From Euperipatoides rowelli (taxonomy: Eukaryota; Onychophora; Udeonychophora; Euonychophora; Peripatopsidae), in NCBI GenBank assembly GCA_003024985.2, contig PXIH01S0002483.1: a DNA stretch of 11,167 nt. One strand, written 5' to 3'. Positions within the stretch are counted from its first letter, which is position 1. Every line of letters starts with the position of its first letter. Under the pieces are notes generated by a model that was not told the origin of the DNA, did not search any database, and saw only the letters and a list, made by a program, of their open reading frames with translations. Position numbers and translations under genes: made by a program. This document shows positions 1-7,754 of the stretch, piece by piece.

Positions 1-10
1 AAAAAAATTC

Positions 11-741
11 CTAGATCCACCACTGCCCTTCCTGGATGTAGCAGCACACCCCACACCACTTATACACACATTCCCATATTGTATGTGACACACTCTTACA
101 TTGGAAACAGGCCCTTGGCCTTCCTAAAAGACTTATCCAGCCCTTCAGATTGGCCCCTGATCTAATAATATCCATCCCGGGAGAGCATTCTTGTCTACAT
201 CTTCCTTAAAAGAGAAAGTCACCCTAACAGGGGTGGTGGTAAAATAAACGTCCTCATCAAGTTATCTTACAGTAGGCCGCATTGAAATAACTGTTCCATA
301 TTCGAGTAGTAAATGGGCCAGCTCCGCCTGAACCACACGGGCAGGCATCCACAACACAGTGAACTTTACAATGTTTACGACAATAGTATTATCAGCAAAC
401 AGTACAAAATTATCATCAACTTTGATAAAAGATTGCTTTAATTTTTGCATAGCTTCTTCCGACCTAAAAGCAATAAAGTGATAGGAGGGATAGTTAAGCT
501 TTGAATATTCTTTCAAATCCCTAATGATACCAAATGAGTTCAGCACATCCAATAAACTATTCATAGCAAACGGTTGGGGCTTGAAATTTGTGTCAACTAT
601 TATAAACACATTAGAAGTTGAAGTTACAAGATATTTATAAGCAATAAAGTTATTAATAATCATATCCTTGTTATTGCTAACTGGCACACAATTGGCCCTT
701 CTATCCATGTTATTATCAGAATGGTGACATAAAGTCTGTTA
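11..741 (-). pseudogene. Broken gag/ORF1-like retroelement protein (RRM-like part plus CCHC zinc knuckle), partial
   Basis: The longest open stretch (708 down to 262, 148 codons) is far longer than expected by chance in such A/T-rich DNA. Its N-terminal half alternates strand-like and helical segments in an RRM-like order: FIIVDTNF near residue 35, a helix around 47-70, and YHFIAFRSEEAMQKLKQ around 75-93. A second such unit begins near VVNIVKFTVLWMPARVVQAE and ends EYGTVISM. Proteins with this layout followed by CCHC knuckles are the nucleic-acid-binding gag-like/ORF1 products of retrotransposons. A TAA at 262-264 interrupts the frame, and compatible sequence continues in the same frame to a TGA at 145-147. 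The CCHC knuckle then appears in another frame (68-109) and that frame stops at 11-13. The copy therefore has at least one nonsense change and one frameshift. ATG 706-708 is the only obvious start; the upstream in-frame stop is at 739-741. No reverse transcriptase is visible; it would lie beyond position 1. The element class (non-LTR or LTR) is inferred, not proven. Confidence 0.7.
68..109 (-). other. CCHC zinc-knuckle coding motif in the gag-like pseudogene
   Basis: Read on the minus strand, this encodes CFQCKSVSHTIWEC, an exact C-x2-C-x4-H-x4-C zinc knuckle, preceded by GRPRA. Knuckles of this type bind single-stranded nucleic acid in gag and ORF1 proteins. It lies in a different frame from the 262-708 ORF, so a frameshift between about 110 and 150 separates the two. 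A second knuckle, common in this family, is not seen downstream: only scattered cysteines follow before the stop at 11-13. Confidence 0.75.
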
Positions 742-1130
742 GGGCCCAAGTAACAACCAGAGAGATATAAGCACTGGGAAGTCTGGGTATCGTTATGCAA
801 TGTTGAACGCAATGTATAAACGGAAACACGATGAAAAAGCTAAGATAATACTCAATACTCAAGCCATTTACATTCTTCTCAACATCCACCAAATAAAAGA
901 CGTCTTTACAAGTAAATATTCCATTAAAAGGTAATCCAGTCCATGCAAATACATAAAAATACAAAGTATAACCCGAAGGGACACAAACCCCAGGAAGTAG
1001 CAAAGACCCCTAGGTGTCGCATCGAATCTGTTTTTTTTTTTACTTTGATAATAAGAATAGTTTAGGGAATATCCTCTGGGCACATTCTGGTAACTTTGAA
1101 ATAGATACGGCCCTATGATGTGCACTATCT
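742..1130 (-). other. Possible upstream leader of the gag-like element
   Basis: This stretch lies directly upstream (minus sense) of the gag-like pseudogene and is less A/T-rich than the DNA beyond it, so it may be the element's 5' leader. Open frames of 95 and 85 codons occur on the minus strand, overlap each other, and give hydrophobic, low-information translations without recognisable domains, so I do not call them genes. A T run (1031-1041) interrupts the region. The outer boundary of the element was not found; no target-site duplication or LTR-like end is evident. Confidence 0.25.
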
Positions 1131-1950
1131 GGGGAAAATTGTAAATGTGGAACCTAATTTTCTTTAGAAGCTTTTTTTAATTATTTAGAGCCTGGTCAAC
1201 TAAGTAGAACTTCACTTCATATTTTAAAAATGAGTATGTTCCTAAAGCATACAATCCATTTTGTATACTGTTTCTTTTTATTGTGTAATGGTTGATAGTA
1301 GTAAAGTTCTATTTCTAAAAAAACAAAACATTAAACAATTGTTATTGTTCTTAGTATGGGACTTTACAAAGAGCAAGGACTTAGGCAATTTTCCCAGTTG
1401 CCACCCCTCCCCCCTTAAATACCAGTTCTTCTATGACCACATTATAAGGGAGATTGAATGTTAACTTACAACATTCAGGGATATATTAACCATTAGGTCT
1501 GGACTTATACAGTTCAAAATTTTCTGATGTCAAATCCTTTCTGCATGATGATTCTAGCTTGCACATTCTTGTTTTTTTTTACCAAAAGCTTTAATCTTGA
1601 TTGAAAACTTAATATGCATACCTCACATTAATGTATGCAATGGGACAAAAGTGATGACGTAAACCTAAAATGTAATTAAAGAGAAGCTCTATGTTATTTT
1701 CTCTTATAGATGCATGTACTGTACACCACACATTTATAACTAAGATTATTTTCAACATTTTTTTTCTAATAGGAATGTTTTATTGGTTTCTAAAAAAAAT
1801 AATAATGCCAGTCACTATTTATACAGCCCCTAGAATTTTACATTTAATTTCACTAAACATTAAAAAAAAAATGCTTAAAACCTCAAAATCTTAAGAGTTT
1901 AATCTTTTATTATGTACTATTCCCCCCAAAATAATTTAAGTTCAACACTT
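1131..1950. other. A/T-rich noncoding stretch
   Basis: No supported gene. The open frames are short, and one begins with TTG. Visible details are several A/T homopolymers, a C-rich patch (about 1401-1415), a CRE/ATF-like TGACGTAA near 1655, and a short TGCATAC/GTATGCA inverted repeat near 1613-1640. None is enough to claim a function. Confidence 0.5.
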
Positions 1951-2006
1951 GGTTTCTAAAATAAACATGAAAAAAAAAACTAAAAACTGATCATCCTGGT
2001 ACCATA

Positions 2007-2019
2007 GTCACCAGGCAAC
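2007..2019 (+). promoter_or_regulatory. X-box-like RFX motif (1-nt spacer)
   Basis: GTCACCAGGCAAC fits the two half-sites RYYNCC and RRNRAC of an RFX-type X-box, with a single-nucleotide spacer instead of the usual two. It sits about 10 nt upstream of the small ORF starting at 2030. A 16-bp word upstream (1954-1969) is repeated at 7154-7169, also followed by an X-box. Occupancy is unknown and the match may be coincidental. Confidence 0.25.
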
Positions 2020-2029
2020 AAGCACAACC

Positions 2030-2260
2030 ATGGAAAGTGTAATATATATATTGGCTGTGATTCAATTCTTGAGAGATATATTAAATTCTCAAAAAGTAGA
2101 GCAGTTGTCTACTTCAGAAATTTATCGGAGAATTATCTTTCACGTCAGTTTTCTTAACACATGTGAAAGAATTTATCATCAGCATCAAATTCTCCTAATT
2201 GTCAGAGATTTTATGACCAGTGTACACTCGCCTCTAGACAAAGTTATTTTTCTTCATTAA
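2030..2260 (+). CDS. Possible small ORF, 76 codons, unrecognised
   Basis: The ATG lies in a strong Kozak-like context (CAACCATGG) and the frame stays open to a TAA. The DNA is less A/T-rich than its flanks. The predicted peptide is mixed hydrophobic/polar, with a hydrophobic stretch near the N-terminus (VIYILAVIQFL) and no cysteine pattern, catalytic motif or repeat that I recognise. In DNA this A/T-rich, roughly one ORF of this length is expected by chance in a window of this size, so length alone is not evidence. There is no TATA box at a useful distance, no clear splice site, and no neighbouring gene to give context. It could be a small gene, a single exon, a transposon remnant or a chance frame; the last is most likely. 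Confidence 0.15.
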   Translation: MESVIYILAVIQFLRDILNSQKVEQLSTSEIYRRIIFHVSFLNTCERIYHQHQILLIVRDFMTSVHSPLDKVIFLH

Positions 2261-2294
2261 CTTTTATCGTGTTTTCAAGAAACATAAGATGATC

Positions 2295-2530
2295 TGTCAA
2301 GGAGCGGTGGTCCTGAGGGATGAGCAAAACTACCTCAAACTGCCTAGACATATACTGTGGGCCTGGTTCAAGACTCATGGGTCTGTCCCAAATCTTTCAA
2401 ATCCTTTCGGAAGGAATCCGGGACTAGGGAGCTATTCATCTAATTAACAAGAATGGTATCTTTGACTGACCTCTGAATCTGCTGTGGTCAGAGGCTAAAG
2501 AAAAAAGATGGCTGCCTTACCAGTAAAGAA
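2295..2530 (+). mobile_element. tRNA-related SINE-like copy (head about 2295-2385, body to about 2530)
   Basis: The head matches, on the opposite strand, the repeat at 4800-4883: both begin TGTCAAGGAG, continue with a near-identical GGTGGTC.TGAG block and reach ACATAT..CT..GGG at the same distance. Positions 2365-2375, GGTTCAAGACT, match the Pol III box B consensus GGTTCRANNCY exactly. The GGTGGTCCTGAGGG block at about 2306-2319 is a weak box A at about tRNA-like spacing. This is the head structure of tRNA-derived SINEs. The body contains small hairpins (CCTCTGA 2470-2476 with TCAGAGG 2488-2494) and an AAGATGGCTGCC word near 2505. No clean target duplication or terminal A-run was found, so the 3' limit is a guess. 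Confidence 0.5.
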
Positions 2531-2565
2531 TCATGAAATTTGTAATAATATATAATAATTTGGAA

Positions 2566-2749
2566 TCTCTCACTCACTCTCTCGCACTACACTATTTCCC
2601 TCTCACTCTCTCTCACACACTTTCTCTCTCACACACTTTCTCTCTCACACACACTTTCTCTCTCACACTCACTCTTCTCTCTCACACTCACTCTTCTCTC
2701 ACTCATTCTCTCTTTCTCTCTCACACTCATTCTCTCTCTCACTCTCTAC
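2566..2749 (+). repeat. CT/CA-rich microsatellite/minisatellite
   Basis: A pure C/T/A tract built of CTCT, CACA and CACTCA blocks. In the middle it forms higher-order units such as TTTCTCTCTCACACAC repeated with small length changes, typical of replication-slippage growth. A 75-codon open frame (2533-2760) is a by-product of the repeat and has an S/L/H/T-only low-complexity translation. The strand is strongly polypyrimidine, so triplex-type (H-DNA) structure is possible but not shown. Confidence 0.95.
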
Positions 2750-3190
2750 TTCTTTTGTAATTTTTATAAACAGAATAATTATTAATTAGCCTACTTTATG
2801 AAAATTTCTAAAAATAATAAGTCTCACTTTGTTTTGAAGAACTATTTTTTTTTATATAAAAAAAAAATATTTTCTGACAGAGTTGTCACAAATTAATTTA
2901 TATTTCCATAATGGCCCTTTATTTTAAAAACGATATAAAATAATATAATTTTGCAAAAAAATGTAAAACTTTATTTACCTTTTATGTTTCTGATTTCTGT
3001 TCCTAGCTTGCACCTTCCTCTCCCCACTTTCTCCACAGCACCAANTTAACAGATTAGTGTGTAGGAATGTTTGAACAAAAGATTAGAAATTTCAGACACT
3101 GTATTAGGGAAATAAAATATTCAGGGTATAATTTAAAAAAAAAAAAAAGAATGAGAAAATTTTGTAAAAATATTAATTCTAAGTTGTACC
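2750..3190. other. A/T-rich noncoding stretch with one N
   Basis: No gene is supported. It contains a CTTCCTCTCCCCACTTTCTCCACAG-type polypyrimidine-AG tract (about 3013-3038) that resembles a vertebrate-style 3' splice site, but stops follow in the adjoining sequence and no exon is evident. Position 3045 is an undetermined base. There are A/T homopolymers near 2846-2870 and an A run at 3134-3148. Confidence 0.5.
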
Positions 3191-3224
3191 AATGAATCCC
3201 AGGCCTAAAATAGATCAAGAGGCT

Positions 3225-3300
3225 ATAATGTTCCAGTTATCAAAAATATTACAAACAACTCTCTCTCTCTTTATATTATTCTTGATAATTGGAACATTAT
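3225..3300 (+). repeat. 19-bp inverted repeat (hairpin), 38-nt loop
   Basis: Positions 3225-3243 and 3282-3300 are reverse complements at 18 of 19 positions. In plus-strand RNA the one mismatch becomes a G-U pair, so the stem would be continuous. The loop contains a CT run. It falls inside an 85-codon open frame (3192-3449) that I regard as fortuitous. It may be a foldback remnant; the stem is short and the loop large for a typical microRNA precursor. Confidence 0.6.
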
Positions 3301-3692
3301 CAGATATGAAACGGGTCCATAATGATTGTTTGAACATTCTCTCTTATTCGTCATGTTATCATTTGCTATTTATGCTGGCAAAATTACAAATAGAGATAAC
3401 TGAAACCTTTTCGTTTAAAATAATTAAAATATTCAATTTTTTTAAATGATTTACAGTATCTCTTGTTTTTTTTTGTTTCTTTTTAAAAACTACACCAATT
3501 AATTTTGATTCTGGGAAGACATATGATCCTGTTGAGTCATCTTTCTTATCTTTAATATTTATTTCGCTTTTTTTTTTATAACAAAACTCACTTGTAATTG
3601 CATAGTATACAGTTATACATTATGTATTTTATTTAGCTTTGTATTTATCTTTTTTTTTTATTATTCTAATTAATTTTATTTTTAAGAATTAA

Positions 3693-4327
3693 GTAAATAA
3701 AGGCATGTTATCTTCAGGGAGTATGTAAAAAAATCTTTGTTTCTTATTTTAATTTATTTTTTATAGTTAATGATATTATTTTTAATTGAAATAAAATATT
3801 GAACTTATGTATTTAAACTAAAAAAATATTGAACTTATAATATTCCTTATTTCTCTGTAGATTAGTTAAATCATATATCTTACTATAGAGGGAGCCACAT
3901 AGGATTTCAACGCTGAACTGTAACTTTAATCCAGTAACTTTCATTTCATTATTAATGATAATAATGAGTAAATGTTTTTTTAAAAAAATACGAGGACAAT
4001 CATTATGAAAAAAAAAAAAAAGCATTTAATTATTCAAAAGAAAAGCTTTCAGGTAATCCTTAATTTGGAAGAGGATTTATTTTATTTTTTACGTTTATTA
4101 ATAATTCTGTCAGTAGGCACATGACTTAAGATAAAATATTCAAACTACAAGTTTTTCCTTTTTAATTATTTGATAATTATTATTATATGTATTCAACTGT
4201 TATAAAAAAATTAATGAGATTATCATCATTCTATTTAACTGATTGGTTTAACAATCTTTTGATGTTAAGAAGGACAGACCTTTTTTTAAATATAAAGTCT
4301 CCCTGAAGATAACATGCCTTTATTTAC
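3693..4327. mobile_element. MITE-like element, 29-bp perfect terminal inverted repeats, AATTAA flanks
   Basis: Positions 3693-3721 and 4299-4327 are perfect 29-bp reverse complements (outer end GTAAATAAAGGCATG). Weaker complementarity continues inward for roughly 30 more bases: a GTAAAAAAAT-type run opposite ATATTTAAAAAAA. The bases just outside each arm are AATTAA (3687-3692 and 4328-4333), as expected for a 6-bp target-site duplication. The interior is A/T-rich and noncoding and includes a 16-bp direct duplication (3793-3808 and 3823-3838). A 635-bp element with inverted ends, a short target duplication and no transposase is the definition of a nonautonomous DNA transposon. The superfamily cannot be set from this copy. 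Confidence 0.7.
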
Positions 4328-4380
4328 AATTAATTTGCATAATTTTACATTCTCCTATATTTAGGCTACTACAACTCGAT

Positions 4381-4733
4381 CTTATCTTTGTTCTATATAA
4401 ATCGTAATTAATCCTTAATTCCAATGCAGTTCTTCTGAAGGATGTGATTTCCCACCAGCGGCCATCCGTCCTGTCTCGGTCTTTACTAGACACTCCATCT
4501 CTTCTTTCTTCTATATAATTCTTAATTAAATCTTAATACCAATGTGATTCTTCTGAAGGACATGATTTTCCACCTGTGATCCTCCGTCTCGGTCTTTACT
4601 ACTCACACAATCACTTCTTTATTAGATATAATACTTAATTAAATCTTAATTAGGCTAATACCAATGTGATTCTTCTAACAAATATAATTTCCCACCTGCG
4701 GCCCTCCAGCTCCATCTTGATCATAACTATGTG
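4381..4733 (+). repeat. Three tandem copies of a 113-120-bp repeat
   Basis: Copies run about 4381-4500, 4501-4613 and 4614-4733. Each begins with a CTT-rich, CTATATAA-like block, then CTTAATTAAATCTTAAT, then a CCAATG.GATTCTTCT core and a TTTCCCACC(T/A)GCGGCC block. Copies 1 and 2 also share CCGTC..TCTCGGTCTTTACTA. Copy 3 carries an extra TTAATTAGGCTA-like insertion and is the most diverged at its 3' end. The shared blocks in fixed order at even spacing show tandem duplication rather than independent insertion. They resemble a short satellite or the internal repeats of a nonautonomous element. No coding frame runs through them. Confidence 0.8.
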
Positions 4734-4799
4734 AATTTCTCACAGAAATGACTTTAATGAGTCATTCTGTAATTAGAAAAGCCTTTCGAAGTCAATCGC

Positions 4800-4883
4800 C
4801 AATGGAAACGATCCACCACCCGGAGAATATGTAAAGGAGTTAGATGGTGGTGCTCGTTATCTCACGACCACCTCTCCTTGACA
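4800..4883 (-). mobile_element. Second tRNA-related SINE-like head, inverted
   Basis: On the minus strand this reads TGTCAAGGAGAGGTGGTCGTGAGATAACGAGC and so on, closely matching the head at 2295-2385. The spacing to ACATATTCT..GGG is preserved, but the box B position has drifted (GGTGGATCGTTTCC in place of GGTTCAAGACTC), so Pol III activity is unlikely. GGTGGT and ACCACC within the first 30 bases can form a small stem. Only the head is clear; 3' homology to the other copy was not recognised. Confidence 0.5.
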
Positions 4884-5282
4884 AAGCCTGACATTTATGT
4901 TTTTAAATTTCTTATTATTCTTTTTTAAAACTTCTTATTTTTTTCATGTTATAACTTAACTATAGTTTTACCTGGTTCCATTGTAAATAGCATAATAAAT
5001 TTCATGGTCATAAAATGGTCACCTTATCTGTGAGTAGTACATTTTATACAAATCCCGTAAGAGTTGACGGCGAAACTTTTCAAGTCTAAACCAAGTCTTA
5101 AATGTGCTTCTGTTATTATAAATCATATAATTGACTCTTCATTCTTTTCATAATTCTCTTGAAATATTTTTTAAATTTTTGATTGAAGAGACTGGAGAAG
5201 ATCACTGGGCTGTCTGCTGAATTCTTATAGATATTTGTGCTCATTGAGAGGAGAAGTGAAGGGTCAAAGAGTAAAAAGAAAA
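4884..5282. other. A/T-rich noncoding stretch
   Basis: No open frame, RNA gene or repeat structure was recognised between the inverted SINE-like head and the 17-bp direct repeat. Confidence 0.5.
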
Positions 5283-5772
5283 GATGATCATTCATTTAAC
5301 CCATTTATTAACCAACGCTACATCTATCGCGGTCCAAGATTAAAACGGGATTAAATATATAAAATACATAAATTATATTTATATAAAATAAATTACATTA
5401 GTCCCATACTAATTTATTTACGATTAAAATGTTACATTTCTGAAGCAAATCGCGGGAATATTTTAATTTGGGGATTTACAAAAATTTGCTTTTTTTAAAA
5501 AAAAATTCGTTTACTAGCATAATCGTAAATTGCAAGAATAAATTGACAATTGAGAAATGATGCTTGTATTACAGCTGCAGTAGTCATATTTAAGATTGAG
5601 ACTAAAATTGTCTATATTTTTACTGATTCTTAGTGACAAGAAGGATTTAATGTTTCTAATGGTCTACTACTAAGTTATAATTATAAGCTTGGAATACTAT
5701 TTCATCTATAGGTTTGTATGAAGAAAAAAGGAAAAAATCTAATTTTAGCGATGCATTTCAAATTCACATGTT

Positions 5773-5888
5773 TTTATTATTATTATTATTATTATAAAAA
5801 ATTGAAAATAGAAATTTTTTTTTTTGTGGGGCGGATAAAAATAACCTTAATAATACTTATAATAATAATAATAATGATAATGATAATT
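5773..5888. repeat. (ATT)n and (TAA)n microsatellites in inverted arrangement
   Basis: An (ATT)n tract at about 5773-5796 and a (TAA/TGA)n tract at about 5859-5888 are complementary and enclose a T run and a small G-rich island (GTGGGGCGG, about 5826-5834). They can fold into a hairpin. Both tracts look slippage-derived. Confidence 0.85.
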
Positions 5889-6327
5889 TGATTTTTATTG
5901 AAAACATTTCTTACTATTCCAAGATGTCAGCCATTTTGATCCAAATAGACACTCAGAGACCCCCTTAGGTTAACTAAAGTGTGTATTTTTACCTAGAGAA
6001 AGCCATATTTTAGAAATTAGAACTTAAAAAGGAAATAAAATATTATTTATTTGATGCAACTTTAATATCAAAATAAATTAATAACAATTAAAATTGTATA
6101 ATTTCCGCATAATTAATTTTAATAATAAATCTCATGATGATATTTAATTTGTCATGTGATCCAGAATTGATTGAAGATCCACTGTGAGCGCTTGTGTTAC
6201 ACAGAATATAAAAATATACAACATGGTTCCAGATTTCCACCAATTCATATAATTATGAATATTTGCAGCTTTAGCACAGGTAAACTTTTAAGTAATAGCT
6301 CTTTTTTTTGTGTGTGGTTTTATCACG

Positions 6328-6703
6328 AATCCGAATCTGTGTACAAAAAAAAAAAACAATTTTTTTTTTACTCTTTTGGACTATAATGATAAAAAAAAAA
6401 AAAAAAGTTTATTAATTTTTTTCTGTAATCTCTGACATGATTAGAAAATAGAGATAATCCAATTTGGGCACAGATATATCCACTGTGTGCTTCTTATGGG
6501 CACAGATATGTCCACTGTGTGTTTCTTATTTGAGCTAGAATTTTTTTGTTTTGATTTTTAAAATCTGCATTAAATATCAATTTGCAAAATGTATAAGTTT
6601 ATCCCTAAAAATGCTTTAGAATATATTTATTAGATCACCTCAAAGTCAAAATTTTAAAATCACTTGAAAAATCCCAAATTTATTTCCCTTACGAAAGGGT
6701 TAA
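6328..6703 (-). mobile_element. Dispersed repeat copy A with TTAA/CCCTTT-type end
   Basis: In minus orientation it begins TTAACCCTTTCG at 6703 and can be aligned block by block with copy B (7835-8086). Shared blocks are ATCACTTGAAAAAT, GTCAAAATTTT, GAATATATTTATTAGA, TATAAGTTTAT, GTTTTGATTTTT, CTTATTTGAGCTAGAA and AATCCGAATCTGT. Homology stops right at the TTAA, as expected for a TTAA-targeting element such as piggyBac-like MITEs, although a matching inverted end on the other side is not seen. Relative to copy B it has an internal expansion (about 6420-6529) with a 32-bp tandem duplication. No coding capacity. Confidence 0.55.
6466..6529 (+). repeat. Two tandem 32-bp units
   Basis: GGGCACAGATATATCCACTG and following bases (6466-6497) are repeated at 6498-6529 with two substitutions. 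The duplication lies inside repeat copy A and is absent from copy B, so it arose after the copies separated or was lost from B. Confidence 0.9.
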
Positions 6704-6728
6704 AATGATGATCATTCATTTAAAATGG

Positions 6729-6779
6729 TTACAGGTATGCATCACATACCTGTAAATCCTAGACTATGGCTCTAGGATT
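6729..6779 (+). repeat. Two adjacent perfect stem-loops
   Basis: Stem-loop 1 pairs TTACAGGTATG (6729-6739) with CATACCTGTAA (6745-6755) around the 5-nt loop CATCA. Stem-loop 2 pairs AATCCTAGA (6755-6763) with TCTAGGATT (6771-6779) around the loop CTATGGC. Both stems are mismatch-free and abut. They begin six bases after the 17-bp direct repeat. Helitron ends carry a hairpin before CTRR, but spacing and terminal sequence do not fit well here. Confidence 0.7.
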
Positions 6780-7689
6780 AAGGCAATGGTGTACAATTAG
6801 GGAGTTGTGATTCTCTCTGGGTTTCAACAAAATATCGGAGATCCCCACATGATAGTAATTGGACAATTTCTTACTATTTCACTTATTAAAGGACAGATAT
6901 AAAATTGTCAGCATTTAAGAAAAGTTAAATAAATAAGGGTTTGTTTGCTGCATCTAAACTATTGAATACCACTGGATAAATAGAATAATTATTTAAAAAA
7001 AAAATGATTTAATATTCAGTATATTACATACAGACAGTATAAGTTAGAAACAACATTAAAATAATTTGAATAATATAATTATAGTTAAATAAACTATTGA
7101 TTTATCATAAGAAAATGAACATTTTAATGTTATGATTTTTTGCAAAGATGATATTCTAAAATAAACATGGAGTGCTTTATCACCATGGCAACAATACTTA
7201 ATATCAACATAAAAAAAAAGAATAATAAAAATTTCTTATATTATGTCAGATGCACAAATATAAAGACTATAATATAAGCCTACTACTTTATTAGTTTTAA
7301 CCTTTTAAAATCAAAATGTCAGATTTTATTGCTTCTTTTCAATATCTTAAGAGTTAAATGTTAAATTGTCGGAACCTTGTTAGATTTACTTCTTAGATTC
7401 TTCAAATGACTTTATGGTCCAAAAATTGGCAATCTAATTTTATTAAAATGTCCTTCTGATAAGTATTAGTACCAATGACACATATTGGTTGATAGATTAT
7501 CATATTAACATTTATAATTAATTTCATTAAAATAACTTTTATATTAAAAAAAATATTGGATTTAATAAGAAAGAAAAGGAAGCGCAGGTAAAGAACCATT
7601 TATTTCTTTAGCTAGAGATTATGTAAAAGGAACCACCCCCAACTAATTGGATCATAACAAATGGATAGACATCGAGTTACAGCTAACCA
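6780..7689. other. A/T-rich noncoding stretch
   Basis: No supported gene. A 65-codon minus-strand frame (7402-7599) is low-complexity and unrecognised. The only notable site is the X-box at 7179-7192. Several A-runs occur (near 6994-7004, 7210-7220). Confidence 0.5.
7179..7192 (+). promoter_or_regulatory. Canonical X-box (RFX) motif
   Basis: ATCACCATGGCAAC matches the 14-bp RFX X-box (RYYNCC-AT-GGYAAC) at every position. In animals this site marks ciliary gene promoters. No gene start is recognisable next to it, so function is uncertain. The same 16-bp word TTCTAAAATAAACATG lies upstream here (7154-7169) and upstream of the X-box-like site at 2007-2019. Confidence 0.35.
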
Positions 7690-7754
7690 GAGGTGCATTA
7701 CCCTATAGGCAAAAAAGGCATTGGCCTAGGGCCCATGATCAAACGGGGGACCCT
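7690..7754. repeat. GGCCTAGGGCCC-cored interspersed repeat fragment
   Basis: An island of G+C-rich sequence in A/T-rich DNA reads AGGTGCATTACCCTATAGGC, an A-run with GGCATT, then GGCCTAGGGCCC and GGGGGACCCT. I recognise the TAGGCAAA..AGGCA..TGCCTAGGGCCC word order as a repeat seen across unrelated invertebrate genomes, but I cannot name its class with certainty. The fragment has no coding frame; its limits are set by composition only. Confidence 0.45.

Larger units (their letters stand above)
5283..6723. repeat. Interval bracketed by a 17-bp perfect direct repeat
   Basis: GATGATCATTCATTTAA occurs at 5283-5299 and 6707-6723. Just inside are TTTAACCC on the left and GGGTTAAAAT on the right, i.e. 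short inverted ends around TTAA. The arrangement could be a long target-site duplication around a 1.4-kb insertion (5300-6706), or two related repeat ends. The interval holds an ATT/TAA microsatellite pair and one copy of the TTAA-ended repeat but no coding frame. Confidence 0.4.

Noticed and set aside
716-1125. Two overlapping minus-strand ORFs (95 and 85 codons)
   Set aside because: Hydrophobic, low-information translations without domains, overlapping each other upstream of the gag-like pseudogene; more likely chance frames in its leader.
1261-1894. Two 67-codon plus-strand ORFs
   Set aside because: Length is near chance expectation for this composition; the first starts with TTG and neither shows a motif.
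2301-2390. Functional tRNA gene
   Set aside because: Box B matches, but box A is weak, box spacing is long and I could not form a convincing acceptor stem or anticodon arm.
2533-2760. 75-codon plus-strand ORF
   Set aside because: It is the translation of the CT/CA microsatellite (S, L, H and T only).
3001-3050. Splice acceptor of a coding exon
   Set aside because: The pyrimidine tract and AG are good, but stops follow quickly, an N lies just downstream and no paired donor or exon is evident.
3192-3449. 85-codon plus-strand ORF
   Set aside because: Starts at ATG in a fair context, but it spans a 19-bp foldback and a CT run, is rich in A/T-driven residues (I, L, F, K), and resembles no family I know.
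3813-4025. 70-codon minus-strand ORF inside the MITE-like element
   Set aside because: Starts in a T/A homopolymer and encodes a low-complexity peptide; no transposase feature.
6171-6386. 71-codon plus-strand ORF
   Set aside because: TTG start and a homopolymer-derived K/F-rich C-terminus.
6729-6780. Helitron 3' terminus
   Set aside because: A hairpin is followed by CTAG, but after only about three bases, and the next base is A rather than the usual T.
7402-7599. 65-codon minus-strand ORF
   Set aside because: Short, I/L/F/K-rich and unrecognised; chance frame.
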